From Lentimonas sp. CC4 (GTDB taxonomy: Bacteria > Verrucomicrobiota > Verrucomicrobiia > Opitutales > Coraliomargaritaceae): a stretch of 64,000 nt of DNA. Below, one piece after another: positions 30,337 to 43,611 of the stretch (the stretch's first letter is position 1; each line of letters starts with the position of its first letter). The stretch is from positions 3,558,001 to 3,622,000 of the forward strand of contig NZ_CACVBO010000001.1 in the NCBI RefSeq assembly GCF_902728235.1, in the 5' to 3' direction. The notes beneath the pieces were generated by a model, which saw only the letters and a program-made list of their open reading frames with translations, was not told the DNA's origin and did no database searches. A program made the translations under genes and the position numbers.

Positions 30337-31704
30337 TCACCCATCTGCAGATGATCCATCCCCCTCATCTGACAACAAGCCACCAGTCATCAACTCAGGC
30401 ACTACCCCGGCCAAGCCCTGACGCGAAAACTCCTGCTCTAGTCCCGTCGAGAAATCACGAATCTTGACCACGCCCTTCTCGATCTCATCAGAACCATAGA
30501 TCAGTGCAAAACGTGCGCCTTTCTGATTCGCATCTTTAAACTGCTTACCGAAGCCTTGATCTTTCAAGGGATAATCAACGCGATAGCCCATCGAACGCAA
30601 CAAGGCAGCGTCGCCCATCGCCGCGTCCCGCGCCTCAGCACCACCGATAATGGCAATGAAGTCGGGACTTTCGACGTAAGTGCTCAAAAGTTTCTTCGAT
30701 TCGAGAAGATCCTCTAAAGTCACATCGCCCATTGCAAAACCGACAGCTGGCATTTCAGGGCCACCGAGTTTCTTAACCAAGGCGTCATAACGCCCGCCGC
30801 CCGCAAGCGCACGGCCTTCGCCACTCGCTTCGAATGCTTCAAACACAAAACCAGTATAATAGGCGAGGCCACGAACGATTCCGAGGTCGATTTGAATAAA
30901 ATCACCAGCACCTGCACCGTTAATGCCACGCAGCAACGCACTCCAATCATCGAGGCGCTTCTTAGCCTGCTCAGCCAAGTCACCTTCCAGCGGTAAATTC
31001 AAAATATAAGTCGAAAGTTCATCGAAATCACGAATCGCAATCACCTTTTCCACACGAGCGAGAAAGGCATCCGCCTCATCCCCCAAAACCTCAGCGAGTT
31101 TCTCGACAGCCTTCACGCGGTCAGTGCGCTCCAACTTATCGATGATACCCAGCACTGTAGCACTGCCCGCTTCATTCAGCCCCTCAGCGGCCAACATCAG
31201 CAACCAGAGATCACGATCACTCAGGCGCACTTTAAAGTCACCAGAATCGAGCCCGAACGCACGCAAAGCCTGCACCAAAAGAGCGATCAACTCAGCATCA
31301 GCACCTGGCCCAGCCTCACCGAAAATATCGACATTGAACTGATAAAATGCCCGCAAGCGGCCCTTTTGAGGTTTCTCATAGCGATAGTGCTCTCCGATAT
31401 TAAACCACTTGATCGGGCGCTTCAGACTATTCGCCTTTGCTCCGATCAGACGCGCGAGCGACGGCGTCATCTCTGGGCGCAAGGCCACAGCACGACCACC
31501 ACGGTCTTCGAAATTGAAGAGCTGGCCAACGATTTCCTCGCCCGACTTCTCAATATACAACTCCAGAGGCTCTAGCACAGGTGCATCATACTCTTGAAAG
31601 TTAAACGCACGCGCGACCTGCTTCCACTGACCGAAAATGTGATTCCGGCGCGCACACGCATCTGGATAGAATTCCCGAAACCCGGGTAATGACTGAAACT
31701 GCAT
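30337..31704 (-). CDS. hisS: Histidyl-tRNA synthetase
   Basis: Charges tRNA-His; class II synthetase of 455 residues. Motif 2 is in FNIGEHYRYEKPQKGRLRAFYQFNVDIFG; the histidine-specific RGLAYYTGFVFEAF and motif 3 GRALAGGGRYDALVKKLGG are clear, and the C-terminal anticodon-binding domain follows (DFIAIIGGAEARDAAM to the end). It is 34 bp downstream of the HU/IHF gene on the same strand. Confidence 0.95.
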   Translation of the reverse strand: MQFQSLPGFREFYPDACARRNHIFGQWKQVARAFNFQEYDAPVLEPLELYIEKSGEEIVGQLFNFEDRGGRAVALRPEMTPSLARLIGAKANSLKRPIKWFNIGEHYRYEKPQKGRLRAFYQFNVDIFGEAGPGADAELIALLVQALRAFGLDSGDFKVRLSDRDLWLLMLAAEGLNEAGSATVLGIIDKLERTDRVKAVEKLAEVLGDEADAFLARVEKVIAIRDFDELSTYILNLPLEGDLAEQAKKRLDDWSALLRGINGAGAGDFIQIDLGIVRGLAYYTGFVFEAFEASGEGRALAGGGRYDALVKKLGGPEMPAVGFAMGDVTLEDLLESKKLLSTYVESPDFIAIIGGAEARDAAMGDAALLRSMGYRVDYPLKDQGFGKQFKDANQKGARFALIYGSDEIEKGVVKIRDFSTGLEQEFSRQGLAGVVPELMTGGLLSDEGDGSSADG

Positions 31705-31738
31705 GGCAGAGCCCTCTAAACTGTAAAAATAGAACGGC

Positions 31739-32059
31739 TTATTTGCCGTTTTGAAGCGAGTCGACGTCGAGCTCCTTGAGCTTCGCCTTCAACTCTTTAC
31801 CTGCCTTGAACTTAATCACAGCACGTGTAGGAATGACGACATCGGTTTCTGGCTTGTTCGGGTTACGGCCAATACGCGACTTACGCACCTGCACCTCGAA
31901 GACACCGAAGTTACGAAGCTCCACGTTGCGGCCTTCACTCAGTGCGTTCGCAATGGCATCAAGCGTTAATTGAACAGTTTCGCGCACTTCTTTTTGCGCA
32001 AAGTCGGTTTTCTCGTAGATATCGAGGACGATATCGCGTTTAGTAAGGTTATTGGACAT
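31739..32059 (-). CDS. HU/IHF-family DNA-bending protein
   Basis: 106 residues: MSNNLTKRDIVLDIYEKTDF, the conserved beta-arm region RNFGVFEVQVRKSRIGRNPNKPE with its intercalating Pro, and VVIPTRAVIKFKAGKELK. It binds and bends DNA, as HU or IHF subunits do. Which of the two it is cannot be told by eye, so no symbol is given; IHF-alpha-like RNP(N)KPE features are seen. It is upstream of hisS on the same strand and divergent from the ClpX-like gene (104 bp between starts). Confidence 0.92.
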   Translation of the reverse strand: MSNNLTKRDIVLDIYEKTDFAQKEVRETVQLTLDAIANALSEGRNVELRNFGVFEVQVRKSRIGRNPNKPETDVVIPTRAVIKFKAGKELKAKLKELDVDSLQNGK

Positions 32060-32163
32060 GCTATTTATGCTGTAAAGGCTTTGAAAAACTTGATGATACG
32101 AAAAACGAAAGTTATTGTTAGGGCGATACTTCTGATCGAAAATACGCTGTCAAACTAGAAAAC

Positions 32164-33768
32164 ATGAGTGATAAAGAACCACCTAATCCTTTTGAAGAGA
32201 TTCAACGTCAACTGAGCGAATTGTTTAAAGATTCAAATGTCAAGGTGTCGACTCATACCTTCAATGAATCTGATATTTTTGACGATGACACCCTCCACGA
32301 TGGTGACGAAACCAATGTAGATGAGGCAGTTAGCGAGTCTGACCCGCTAGAAAAAATTCGCAGCTTTCACCTCAAGCCCAAAGAAGTCAGAGACTACTTA
32401 AACCGGTTCGTCATCCGACAAGATGAAGCAAAAAAAGTGCTCTCAGTCGCCATCTGCGATCACTATAACCACGTTCGCCAGAGCTTATCCGGAAAAAAAA
32501 CACTGGCGAAAGAATACAGCAAGCAAAACATCCTGCTACTCGGACCGACCGGTGTCGGCAAAACATACCTGATTAAAAACATCGCTCGACTGATCGGCGT
32601 GCCCTTTGTCAAAGCCGATGCCACTAAATTTTCAGAAACTGGCTATGTCGGATCAGACGTAGAGGATCTCGTGCGCGATCTAGTCAAAGCGGCCGATGGC
32701 GACATTGAACTCGCCGAACACGGCATCATTTTTGTCGACGAAATCGACAAAATAGCCAACGAAGGCGGCATGGGCGGTCGCGACGTCTCTGGGCGCGGTG
32801 TGCAGATCAACCTGCTCAAGCTAATGGAAGAGACCGAGGTCAACTTATTCAGCCCCACGGATATGATGGCACAAATGCAAGCAGCCATGGATCTCCAGCG
32901 AGGAAAGGAACCGCAGCGCAAGTCGATCAACACCCGCAATATTTTATTCATTGTCAGTGGCGCCTTCGATAAACTCTCGGAATCAATCAAGAAACGCCTC
33001 ACCAAGAGCCAAATGGGCTTTGGCGCAGCACAGCACGAAAGCGCCGAAGACCTATCCAGCTACCTGCGCTTTGCTGAAACCACGGATTTTACCAAATACG
33101 GATTTGAACCGGAGTTTATCGGCCGCGTGCCCGTCCGCGTCGCGTGCCGCAGCCTCTCATCCGAAGATCTAGCGCATATCTTAACGACCTCAGAGGGGAG
33201 CATCCTCAATCAATATATCGACGATTTCCGCGGCTATGGCATAGATTTCAACATTTCAGCCGAGGCAATCTTAGCGATCGCCGAAAAAGCCAGCACCGAA
33301 GGCACTGGCGCACGCGGGCTTATGACCGTGCTAGAACGACTATTCCGCGATTTCAAATTCGAACTCCCCTCCAGCGCGATCAAGCGTTTCGACGTTACGC
33401 CTGAAATGCTCGAAGACCCGCGACACTACCTGAAAGAACTCAAAGAACAGAATGCGCACCTCCAACAAGATGTTTGGCGTGCCGACATCAAACGCTTCGC
33501 CACTAACTTTGAGAAACAATACGGCTTTACACTCGAATTTAAGCCACTCGCCGAAGAAGTTTTAATTAAAGAGATGCTCGGAAACGAACGCAGTATACAG
33601 TCGCTTTGTGAAGAAAAGTTTAAAGATTTCGAACACGGACTCTCAATTATTCATCGAAATAGCGGCCAAACAGTTTTCAAGCTTGGCAAACTCGCAATAC
33701 AAGACCCCGATAAGGAACTATCCAAATGGGTGGTGCGCAGTATCGAAAGTGTAAAAAAGGACTCCTAA
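32164..33768 (+). CDS. Divergent ClpX-like AAA+ ATPase with no zinc-binding domain
   Basis: 534 residues. The AAA+ core is of the ClpX type: Walker A GPTGVGKT (127-134), the pore-loop GYVG (160-163), Walker B FVDEIDK (190-196), the sensor region and [10 protein letters not shown], followed by a C-terminal small domain. It differs from canonical ClpX in three ways: there is no N-terminal four-cysteine zinc domain but an acidic 60-residue leader, the ClpP-docking IGF tripeptide reads MGF (284-286), and there is an extension of about 100 residues at the C-terminus. It may act as an unfoldase, with ClpP or independently. A canonical clpX is not in this window. It starts divergently from the HU/IHF gene. 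Confidence 0.88.
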   Translation: MSDKEPPNPFEEIQRQLSELFKDSNVKVSTHTFNESDIFDDDTLHDGDETNVDEAVSESDPLEKIRSFHLKPKEVRDYLNRFVIRQDEAKKVLSVAICDHYNHVRQSLSGKKTLAKEYSKQNILLLGPTGVGKTYLIKNIARLIGVPFVKADATKFSETGYVGSDVEDLVRDLVKAADGDIELAEHGIIFVDEIDKIANEGGMGGRDVSGRGVQINLLKLMEETEVNLFSPTDMMAQMQAAMDLQRGKEPQRKSINTRNILFIVSGAFDKLSESIKKRLTKSQMGFGAAQHESAEDLSSYLRFAETTDFTKYGFEPEFIGRVPVRVACRSLSSEDLAHILTTSEGSILNQYIDDFRGYGIDFNISAEAILAIAEKASTEGTGARGLMTVLERLFRDFKFELPSSAIKRFDVTPEMLEDPRHYLKELKEQNAHLQQDVWRADIKRFATNFEKQYGFTLEFKPLAEEVLIKEMLGNERSIQSLCEEKFKDFEHGLSIIHRNSGQTVFKLGKLAIQDPDKELSKWVVRSIESVKKDS

Positions 33769-33785
33769 TTCCGAATCCCTACTCC

Positions 33786-33822
33786 ACACTCCTAATTCCT
33801 AATTCCTAATTCCTAATTCTTA
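33786..33822. repeat. Heptanucleotide tandem repeat TTCCTAA between two genes
   Basis: CCTAATT is repeated about five times (TTCCTAATTCCTAATTCC...) immediately before the ubiE start; the same motif recurs at 41183-41207. It is probably a dispersed simple repeat. Confidence 0.75.
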
Positions 33823-33825
33823 GTC

Positions 33826-34527
<702 letters not shown>

Positions 34528-34529
34528 CT

Positions 34530-34625
34530 GAACGTCGAACATAGAACGTCCCACTTTGAACATCGAATGATTTTCCAAACTAGAACGTCGCCCAATTCAA
34601 TATTAGACGTTCGAAGTTCAGCGTT
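34530..34625. repeat. Run of GAACGTC-type imperfect repeats
   Basis: After the ubiE stop, units such as GAACGTCGAACATAGAACGTC, TTGAACATCGAATG and GACGTTCGAAGTTCAGCGTTC recur in both orientations over about 90 bp. The related GCGTTCGATGTTCAACGTCC occurs at 59670-59690. It is non-coding and looks like a dispersed simple repeat. Confidence 0.6.
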
Positions 34626-34630
34626 CAGAA

Positions 34631-35077
34631 CTAGTAGCCTTTCTGCTGCAGAATTTCCTGCAATTGCGTTTGAAAGTCCTGCACATCTTCAGGATTCGGG
34701 CGATATGTAGGGTCGTCCCCAGGAATCAATCCGAGCTGACCAGCACTGGACAACTGCCAACCGAGCTTGACGCCGTCGCTAAAAACGACGGAACCATTAA
34801 CTAATGCACCGGGGCGCGGGATCGCATCCACATCAACCATCACAGCGCCAGACACTTCTGGATCGACGACTTCAGCATCCTCAACCTTATCCTCTTCAGA
34901 TGCCTCAGGTTCTGGCTCTGCAAAAACGATATCAAGATCATCAACGAGGAAGCGCACATCCATATACGTCATCGAAATCGAGAACTCTTCGCGCAATAAG
35001 CGCTGCACATCAGCGAGTGACTTACCTTCAGAAATCCAAGTGGATACGGTTGTTTTTTGAGAATCAGAGAGTGACAT
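34631..35077 (-). CDS. Conserved protein of unknown function (148 residues)
   Basis: The N-terminal 50 residues ([21 protein letters not shown] then [15 protein letters not shown]) look like a small winged-helix or helix-turn-helix fold. An acidic linker follows ([21 protein letters not shown]), then a beta-like domain ([26 protein letters not shown]). The gene is downstream of dnaA on the same strand with a 101-bp gap. I do not recognise a family outside this lineage and do not assign a function. Confidence 0.75.
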   Translation of the reverse strand: MSLSDSQKTTVSTWISEGKSLADVQRLLREEFSISMTYMDVRFLVDDLDIVFAEPEPEASEEDKVEDAEVVDPEVSGAVMVDVDAIPRPGALVNGSVVFSDGVKLGWQLSSAGQLGLIPGDDPTYRPNPEDVQDFQTQLQEILQQKGY

Positions 35078-35178
35078 AGAAAAAGCTTAAATTGAGTCAA
35101 TACGCACGCCTAGTGAATAACCACCAAGCGACTGTTAGCGAAAAAAACACGATTCACACAGAATGCGAACCAATTCAC

Positions 35179-36591
35179 TTAAGAGCCGCCCTGCGAAAGC
35201 TGCTTGATCAAATAATCAACACCACGCTTCACACTGCCATCCTGCTCCATCATATTCTCCACCTGCTTGCAGGCGTGAATCACAGTGCCATGATCACGGC
35301 CGCCAAAAGCATCGCCAATCGACTTTAATGGATCACTGGTCAATGTGCGACTGATATACATCGCCACCTGACGAGGGAAAACAATCGCACTAGTGCGACG
35401 ACGGCCGATCAACTCACTAAAGCGGATCTGATAGTAATCCGAAACTTTCTTCTGAATCTGATCCACAGTGACTTTCGTCAATGTTTCCTCGTGCAACAAG
35501 TCGCTTAACAAGCGCTCAACAGCATCGAGATCTAAGGTCTTATTGATCAGAGAATCGTAACTAGCAATCCTAGTGAGTGCTCCCTCCATACGACGCACGT
35601 TGCGCGACACACGCTCAGCCAGGAAATTCATGATCTCAGGAGCGAGCGAAATGTTCATCGCGGCCGCCTTATTGCGAAGGATCGCAACGCGTGTCTCAAA
35701 GTCTGGCGCTTGAATATCCGTCACTAGGCCCCACTGAAAACGGGAAATCAGGCGATTCTCAAGACGTTCGATCTCATTCGCAGGACGGTCACTCGCCAAG
35801 AAGATCTGGCGGCCCGACTCAAAAAGATCATTAAAGGTATGGAAGAACTCTTCCTGAGTGCTTTCTTTTCCCGAAAGGAAGTGAATATCATCGACCAACA
35901 ATGCATCAACGGTGCGGTAGTATTTACGGAACTTGGTGAGCTTGTTCTCACGAATCGCGTGAATAAATTCGTTGGTAAACTTCTCCGTCGATACGTAAGC
36001 GATACGCGCGTTTGGGTTATTAGCCAGCATCTGATGCGCAACCGCGTGCATCAAGTGCGTTTTCCCCAGCCCAGTCTCACCGTAAACAAAAAGCGGATTA
36101 TAAGCGCGACCTGGCGCATTTGCCACAGCCATGCTCGCGGCATGAGAGAGTTGGTTACCAGAACCAACCACGAAATTATCAAATGTATTGCGAGGATTCA
36201 GGAACGTGCGGCGAGTTTGCACAGGAGCGACTCGACTAGGAACCGCATCCTTAGAACGCGCATCACGAGTATCCAACTGATTCAACCGATTCACCGAACT
36301 ATCCGTAGGCGCTGCCGCAGCCTCAGCCGTATCTTCTTCAGCCACTTCGACCGTAACGGCGACTGCAGTGCCAGCATAGCTGCGCGCTTGCTGCGAAATG
36401 ATGTCCAAATAATTATTCTCAATCCAAATCGCGTTAAATTCATTCGGTGCCGACAGGACGATCTTAGCATCAGACTCTTCGACGCAAGTAAGCCCCTCAA
36501 ACCACATATCATAGAGGTCAGCAGGAAAGAGGTTTTTAAGCTCTTGATTGACGCTTTCCCAGAGAGAAAGAGCGATGGTGGAATCAGACAT
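35179..36591 (-). CDS. dnaA: Chromosomal replication initiator DnaA
   Basis: Binds DnaA boxes and melts the origin. 470 residues. N-terminal domain I ([21 protein letters not shown]), an acidic linker (about 85-130) and the AAA+ core with Walker [16 protein letters not shown] (170-184), [13 protein letters not shown] and the sensor regions are present. The C-terminal domain IV has the DnaA signature [15 protein letters not shown]. The start at 36591 gives the full domain I. It is the first gene of this side of a 493-bp gap that may hold an origin. Confidence 0.96.
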   Translation of the reverse strand: MSDSTIALSLWESVNQELKNLFPADLYDMWFEGLTCVEESDAKIVLSAPNEFNAIWIENNYLDIISQQARSYAGTAVAVTVEVAEEDTAEAAAAPTDSSVNRLNQLDTRDARSKDAVPSRVAPVQTRRTFLNPRNTFDNFVVGSGNQLSHAASMAVANAPGRAYNPLFVYGETGLGKTHLMHAVAHQMLANNPNARIAYVSTEKFTNEFIHAIRENKLTKFRKYYRTVDALLVDDIHFLSGKESTQEEFFHTFNDLFESGRQIFLASDRPANEIERLENRLISRFQWGLVTDIQAPDFETRVAILRNKAAAMNISLAPEIMNFLAERVSRNVRRMEGALTRIASYDSLINKTLDLDAVERLLSDLLHEETLTKVTVDQIQKKVSDYYQIRFSELIGRRRTSAIVFPRQVAMYISRTLTSDPLKSIGDAFGGRDHGTVIHACKQVENMMEQDGSVKRGVDYLIKQLSQGGS

Positions 36592-37084
<493 letters not shown>

Positions 37085-38056
37085 TTATTTAGCACCCTTC
37101 GCCATATGAGCAATCAATCGCTCGTTAAATTCTGCAGCAGAATCATGCCCCATTTGCTTCAGTGAGCGCATCATTGCAGCCACCTCCACCAGCCGAGCCA
37201 TATCACGCCCAGGACGAACTGGAATTTCGATCAATGGAACTTTCATACCAAGCACTTCGAGAAAATTCTCTTCGAGACCTGTGCGATCCTCATTCATACC
37301 TGAGGTCCAGTTGATAAAGTTAATGATTACATCAATGCGCTTATTCAAACGCACGGCACGCACACCAAATAATTCGGCGATGTTAATGATCCCCAACCCC
37401 CGACACTCCATGTATCCTCGGCTAAGCTCCGACGACGTGCCCATCAACTCACGATCACTCAGACGCTTCACATGCGTCAAATCATCGGCAACGAGACTGT
37501 GCCCACGCTCGATCAGCGCGAGCGCACACTCACTCTTGCCCACCCCACTCTCACCACAGATCAGGGTGCCAATCCCCCGAACGTCGAGCAGCGTGCCGTG
37601 AATGTGTGTGCGAGGGGCGAATTTTTCCTCCAACAATAAAGTCGCCTCAGTTGTAAATGTCTTAGACTTCAGCGGGGAACGAATCAACGGGGTCTCATAT
37701 TCGTCCGCTAAAGACTTCATCACCTTCGAAGGTGCCAAATTTCTAGAAACGACGATACAGGGCACTTTGCGTTTGAAAATTTCGCCCAATACCGCTGCCT
37801 CATCTGCTGGATCCAGGTCTCGGAGATAAGACATCTCCCCTGCCCCCAACAATTGGAGTCGCTTTCGAGCGAAAAACTTAAAATATCCAGTCATCGCCAA
37901 TGCAGGTCGATTCAAGCTGCGCTCACGAATGGTCTTATCCAAACCAGCCTCACCAGCGACCAAGTCGAGCTCTAGAGGTTCTTTAAATGAGTCATAAAAC
38001 TCTCGAACCGAAACAGACTCGATGAACTTCGCGTTATTTTTTTGATGAACTGGCAT
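37085..38056 (-). CDS. hprK: HPr kinase/phosphorylase
   Basis: Phosphorylates and dephosphorylates Ser46 of HPr-type proteins. I use the ATG at 38056 ([15 protein letters not shown]), which has an AGGAG sequence 10 nt upstream; a longer frame runs to 38125 through sequence overlapping lptB. Walker [20 protein letters not shown] is at about 168-175 in this numbering, with the HPrK signature [16 protein letters not shown] and the C-terminal [19 protein letters not shown]. It is 19 bp downstream of lptB, as in other Gram-negative bacteria. Confidence 0.93.
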   Translation of the reverse strand: MPVHQKNNAKFIESVSVREFYDSFKEPLELDLVAGEAGLDKTIRERSLNRPALAMTGYFKFFARKRLQLLGAGEMSYLRDLDPADEAAVLGEIFKRKVPCIVVSRNLAPSKVMKSLADEYETPLIRSPLKSKTFTTEATLLLEEKFAPRTHIHGTLLDVRGIGTLICGESGVGKSECALALIERGHSLVADDLTHVKRLSDRELMGTSSELSRGYMECRGLGIINIAELFGVRAVRLNKRIDVIINFINWTSGMNEDRTGLEENFLEVLGMKVPLIEIPVRPGRDMARLVEVAAMMRSLKQMGHDSAAEFNERLIAHMAKGAK

Positions 38057-38075
38057 GGGGCATTCTCTCCTCTTT

Positions 38076-38816
38076 CTACATATTAAAATCCTGACCAAGG
38101 TAAAATTCCTTACTCTTGGCATCATTAATCAAAAAGTCGCCAGTGCCTTCACTGAGCACCGAGCCTTCATGCAGCAGGTAAGCACGGTCTACGATTCGTA
38201 GCGTCTCACGCACATTATGGTCAGTAATCAACACTCCGATCCCACGATCTTTGAGCTGAATGATGATTTTCTGCACCTCACTCACACTGATAGGGTCGAC
38301 GCCACTAAAGGGCTCATCCATCAGCAAAAATTTCGGCCGCGTCACGAGCGCACGGGAAATTTCTAGGCGTCGACGCTCACCACCACTCAGCGTGTAAGCC
38401 TTCTGCTTCGCTAAATGCGTCAAGCCGAGCTCCGTCAAATGCTCATCCACTGAGGCCTCGCGCTCGGCCTTGCTCAAAGGCAAAGTCTCGGCAATCGCGC
38501 GAATATTCTGCTCAACCGTCATCTTGCGAAAGACCGAAGCCTCCTGCGGTAAATACCCAATTCCCCGTCGCGCACGACGATACATCGGCTGCGGCGTCAA
38601 ATCTTCACCATCGAGGAAGACTTTCCCCGAAGTCGCTGCAATCAAGCCGACAACCATATAAAAGGTAGTCGTCTTACCCGCACCATTCGGGCCGAGCAGG
38701 CCGACAATTTCTCCAGCGCTGACGTTAATATTCACGCCGTTTACAACGCGGCGTTTTCCATATTCCCGAACTAGTTCACGGGTCTCAATCTTCGAGGGCG
38801 CAGAAGCTTCATCCAT
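38076..38816 (-). CDS. lptB: LPS export ABC transporter ATPase LptB
   Basis: ATPase powering lipopolysaccharide transport from the inner membrane. About 246 residues from the ATG at 38816 ([16 protein letters not shown]); a GTG at 38849 could add eleven residues. It has Walker [14 protein letters not shown], the Q-loop region [14 protein letters not shown], signature [15 protein letters not shown], Walker [15 protein letters not shown] and the H-loop TDHNVRETL. Its location after the OstA-domain gene and before hprK fits the usual lpt arrangement. Confidence 0.95.
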   Translation of the reverse strand: MDEASAPSKIETRELVREYGKRRVVNGVNINVSAGEIVGLLGPNGAGKTTTFYMVVGLIAATSGKVFLDGEDLTPQPMYRRARRGIGYLPQEASVFRKMTVEQNIRAIAETLPLSKAEREASVDEHLTELGLTHLAKQKAYTLSGGERRRLEISRALVTRPKFLLMDEPFSGVDPISVSEVQKIIIQLKDRGIGVLITDHNVRETLRIVDRAYLLHEGSVLSEGTGDFLINDAKSKEFYLGQDFNM

Positions 38817-39033
38817 ATCGCCAAGAGCAAAACCGCTTGGCAGAGACACCGCAATCCATTCCTGCGTAAATTATCCTATATTCAGTAGCTACAAGTGAGG
38901 AGCCAGAGATGTCCTTCGGGAATGGTGCGCTTCGCACTGTAACCAGTCACCGCCTATTAGGCGAACGACACACGCCGCAGAAAGCATTGATACGGTGCTG
39001 CGAACTCCTGCCTTCTAACTTCTCTGTTAAGAA

Positions 39034-41046
39034 CTATTGCTTCGGCTTGATTTCTGGAAGCGTCATCGTAGCTCGTTGCCCAGTCGAACGATCCCCCTCG
39101 ACCAGCGCACGACGCTGCCCCTGCAATAAAGTCATACGATGGCCAGACACTTTACCCATCTCATCGGTCACCACGGCATCTCCCTCCAGCACGACCTTCC
39201 CTTCTATCGGTAAAATCGTAGCCTTATCGCCAGTGCCCACACGACCAGACTGCCTAAATACAACATCATCAAAGGCTTCAATCGACTCCACCTCCATATG
39301 CGACGCCATTTCAGCGGATTCAGTAGCTTCAGAGACCTCCGTTGTTTGAACAGGAACTGCTGTCACATCCATACGCCCACAAATCGCATCCAGATTGGTG
39401 CCATTCACCGATACCGTTTCAGTAAACCGGAACAGTGTATTCTCTGGGCTCTCAATCATGCGCAAAGTCTTCGACTGCACCACAGTGTGCCTCCCTTGCG
39501 TCGCGGCCTCGTGCTTCTCAGCATCAGTCGGCTTCCGATCCAACGTCAGCGACTGCAAATTACCATAACCCAAATCCCGCATCTCAGGTAAAACAACCTT
39601 CACACGCTTATTTGCATCACTCTGCACCACAGCCACACCAGGCTTCAACTCCATGCGATCGCCGGTCACGACCACTTGCCCAAGATTCGCACTCAACTCA
39701 GCGGATCCCTCAACGATTGATAATGTCGGCGTCAATTGCATGGATTCACCCACCACGACAGCTTCGCCCCGCTCAATACGCGGGCTACCAAACAGATCCG
39801 CTCGCTCCTCTTGTGGATAGAATGTGACTCGATCCGCCGTCGCGACGCGATCTTCCTGTTTAATCCACACCGCGCCTTCAGCGATCAACTGCCTCAACTC
39901 CCCGACCTCCATGATTGGCTCAGGCGCAACCAACTCGCCGGCCACAGGATCCTCAACAACCGGCACATCTCCTGGCACCGAGTCTGCAAGCAAAGTCAAC
40001 GCATCTGAGCGCATCTGCATCGCGCCCGACATCACATCCACGGAACCTTCAAAAACAAACTGACTCCCCGCTTCGAGCTCCAACATCGTAATCACATCCG
40101 AAAGCACAATCGTCTCCGAACTCAATGCGTCCGCGCCCATAATACCAAGTCCACCAGCCTGCGAAACAATCATCTGCGCACGTCCGGCCTCATCCCCACC
40201 AGTCACAACAACTTTGCCCGACTGACTATGAATCGTCTCACCACTCAAATACGCCCCTTTTGTCGAAATCTGCGGCAAACCACTGAAATACGCAGAATCC
40301 TCACGCAGCATGAATTCCGCGCGACCAGCCTTTAGCACATGACCAGCCTGATGAATTACCACGTGGTCAGTCGCGATCAGTTGATGAATCGAATCCAGTT
40401 TCCCTACCTCAGCTGCCTCTGAACCGCCATCCTTCTTGCCCTCAGGAGCATCCGCGATTGCGATCAGCACCTCACTTTTCAAATCCATCTCACCAGACAC
40501 GGCATGCACCGACTCCGTAAATTCAAAGCGATACGCCTCCTCTGTCGTGTGTAGTAACAAACTCCGGCTATGAATCTCCGTCATTTCTGCTTCTTCCCCA
40601 GTTGCAGGCGCCCCAGAAAGCATTCCTTCCATACCTTGGGTAAACTCCACGACGACATCGAACTTAACCTCGATCTCCTTTGTCACACCATTCCAGGTCC
40701 AACCCACGCCGGACACTTTGAAATTCGCTCCTACGATCTTAATCGGCCCGTCCGACTCCGCACGATTTTCCTTCGTCAACAAGGTCGCCTCAGGACTATC
40801 CATGGTCATTTCCAACGCCATGCGCTCGTCCCCAGAATACACACGTAGCGCCATATCCTCGATGCGGATCTGCTCGGCACTATCATACATACCTTTGCCG
40901 CCCTGCAGCACCCACTGCGTGTAACCATTATCCCCAAAACGAGGGAGACGGAAATTCTGCACGGGCGCACTCGGCGTCATCTGCGCCTGTAAAGTGCACA
41001 CGCACAGAAGGTAACCAATCGAACGAAGTAGGAATTTAGAAAACAT
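39034..41046 (-). CDS. Large OstA-domain (LptA/LptC-like) LPS transport protein
   Basis: A secreted protein of 670 residues with a signal peptide of about 21 residues. The sequence is a series of beta-strand repeats of the LptA/OstA type (EAEFMLREDSAYFSGLPQIS, AVWIKQEDRVATADRVTFY, ERADLFGSPRIERGEAVVVGE), so it would make a long beta-jellyroll bridge. The N-terminal third (QWVLQGGKGMYDSAEQIRIEDMALRVYSGDERM) resembles LptC. LptA is usually about 180-200 residues, so this is much longer and may combine LptC and several LptA-like modules in one chain. It lies upstream of lptB. A terminator precedes its start codon by only about 12 bp. Confidence 0.85.
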   Translation of the reverse strand: MFSKFLLRSIGYLLCVCTLQAQMTPSAPVQNFRLPRFGDNGYTQWVLQGGKGMYDSAEQIRIEDMALRVYSGDERMALEMTMDSPEATLLTKENRAESDGPIKIVGANFKVSGVGWTWNGVTKEIEVKFDVVVEFTQGMEGMLSGAPATGEEAEMTEIHSRSLLLHTTEEAYRFEFTESVHAVSGEMDLKSEVLIAIADAPEGKKDGGSEAAEVGKLDSIHQLIATDHVVIHQAGHVLKAGRAEFMLREDSAYFSGLPQISTKGAYLSGETIHSQSGKVVVTGGDEAGRAQMIVSQAGGLGIMGADALSSETIVLSDVITMLELEAGSQFVFEGSVDVMSGAMQMRSDALTLLADSVPGDVPVVEDPVAGELVAPEPIMEVGELRQLIAEGAVWIKQEDRVATADRVTFYPQEERADLFGSPRIERGEAVVVGESMQLTPTLSIVEGSAELSANLGQVVVTGDRMELKPGVAVVQSDANKRVKVVLPEMRDLGYGNLQSLTLDRKPTDAEKHEAATQGRHTVVQSKTLRMIESPENTLFRFTETVSVNGTNLDAICGRMDVTAVPVQTTEVSEATESAEMASHMEVESIEAFDDVVFRQSGRVGTGDKATILPIEGKVVLEGDAVVTDEMGKVSGHRMTLLQGQRRALVEGDRSTGQRATMTLPEIKPKQ

Positions 41047-41057
41047 AGTGGTTTGGG

Positions 41058-41087
41058 TAAAAAGAAACCCGGATCAGCGTCCGGGTT
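41058..41087 (-). terminator. Terminator between aspS and the OstA-domain gene
   Basis: An 8-bp perfect stem, AACCCGGA / TCCGGGTT (41066-41087), is followed on the minus strand by TTTCTTTTT. It ends about 12 nt before the ATG at 41046. Confidence 0.85.
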
Positions 41088-41182
41088 CCAGTTGAAAGTA
41101 AACTATTCTTTAAAATAGGAGTAAGAAGCAAGGAGTTAGAAGTTAGCTCAGAACAATATGTGCCCCCAATTAACCAACAATT

Positions 41183-41197
41183 CCTAATTCCTAATTC

Positions 41198-41207
<10 letters not shown>
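41183..41207. repeat. TTCCTAA tandem repeat, second copy
   Basis: AATTCCTAATTCCTAATTCC, the same heptamer repeat as at 33786-33822, immediately downstream of the aspS stop codon (minus strand). Confidence 0.75.
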
Positions 41208-43000
<1,793 letters not shown>

Positions 43001-43286
43001 ATTGAAAACGCGCGATGAAAACAGCTTCCCCCCACGAAACAAGCACGAAAACCATCCACCTCCCGAGAGTATCGCATGTAAATTGAAAAAACTAGATCTC
43101 AGGACGCTCAAATACAATTTCGCCAATCCCCTCATTTTTAACGGCTTCCACAACCAAACAAATCTCTTTCAAAAAAAAATTAAAATTCTCAAGACAAAGC
43201 ATTGACAAGCGCGCCCGAGAATAACTTTATGCCGACTTCAATTTGATTGAGACGCCCAAAAGGCACTCAAGAGAAAAGAGACTTTT
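43001..43286. other. 286-bp non-coding gap between aspS and tRNA-Asn
   Basis: AT-rich. Presumably it carries divergent promoters for aspS and tRNA-Asn; no box is convincing by eye and no small gene is seen. Confidence 0.5.
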
Positions 43287-43610
<324 letters not shown>

Positions 43611-43611
43611 G

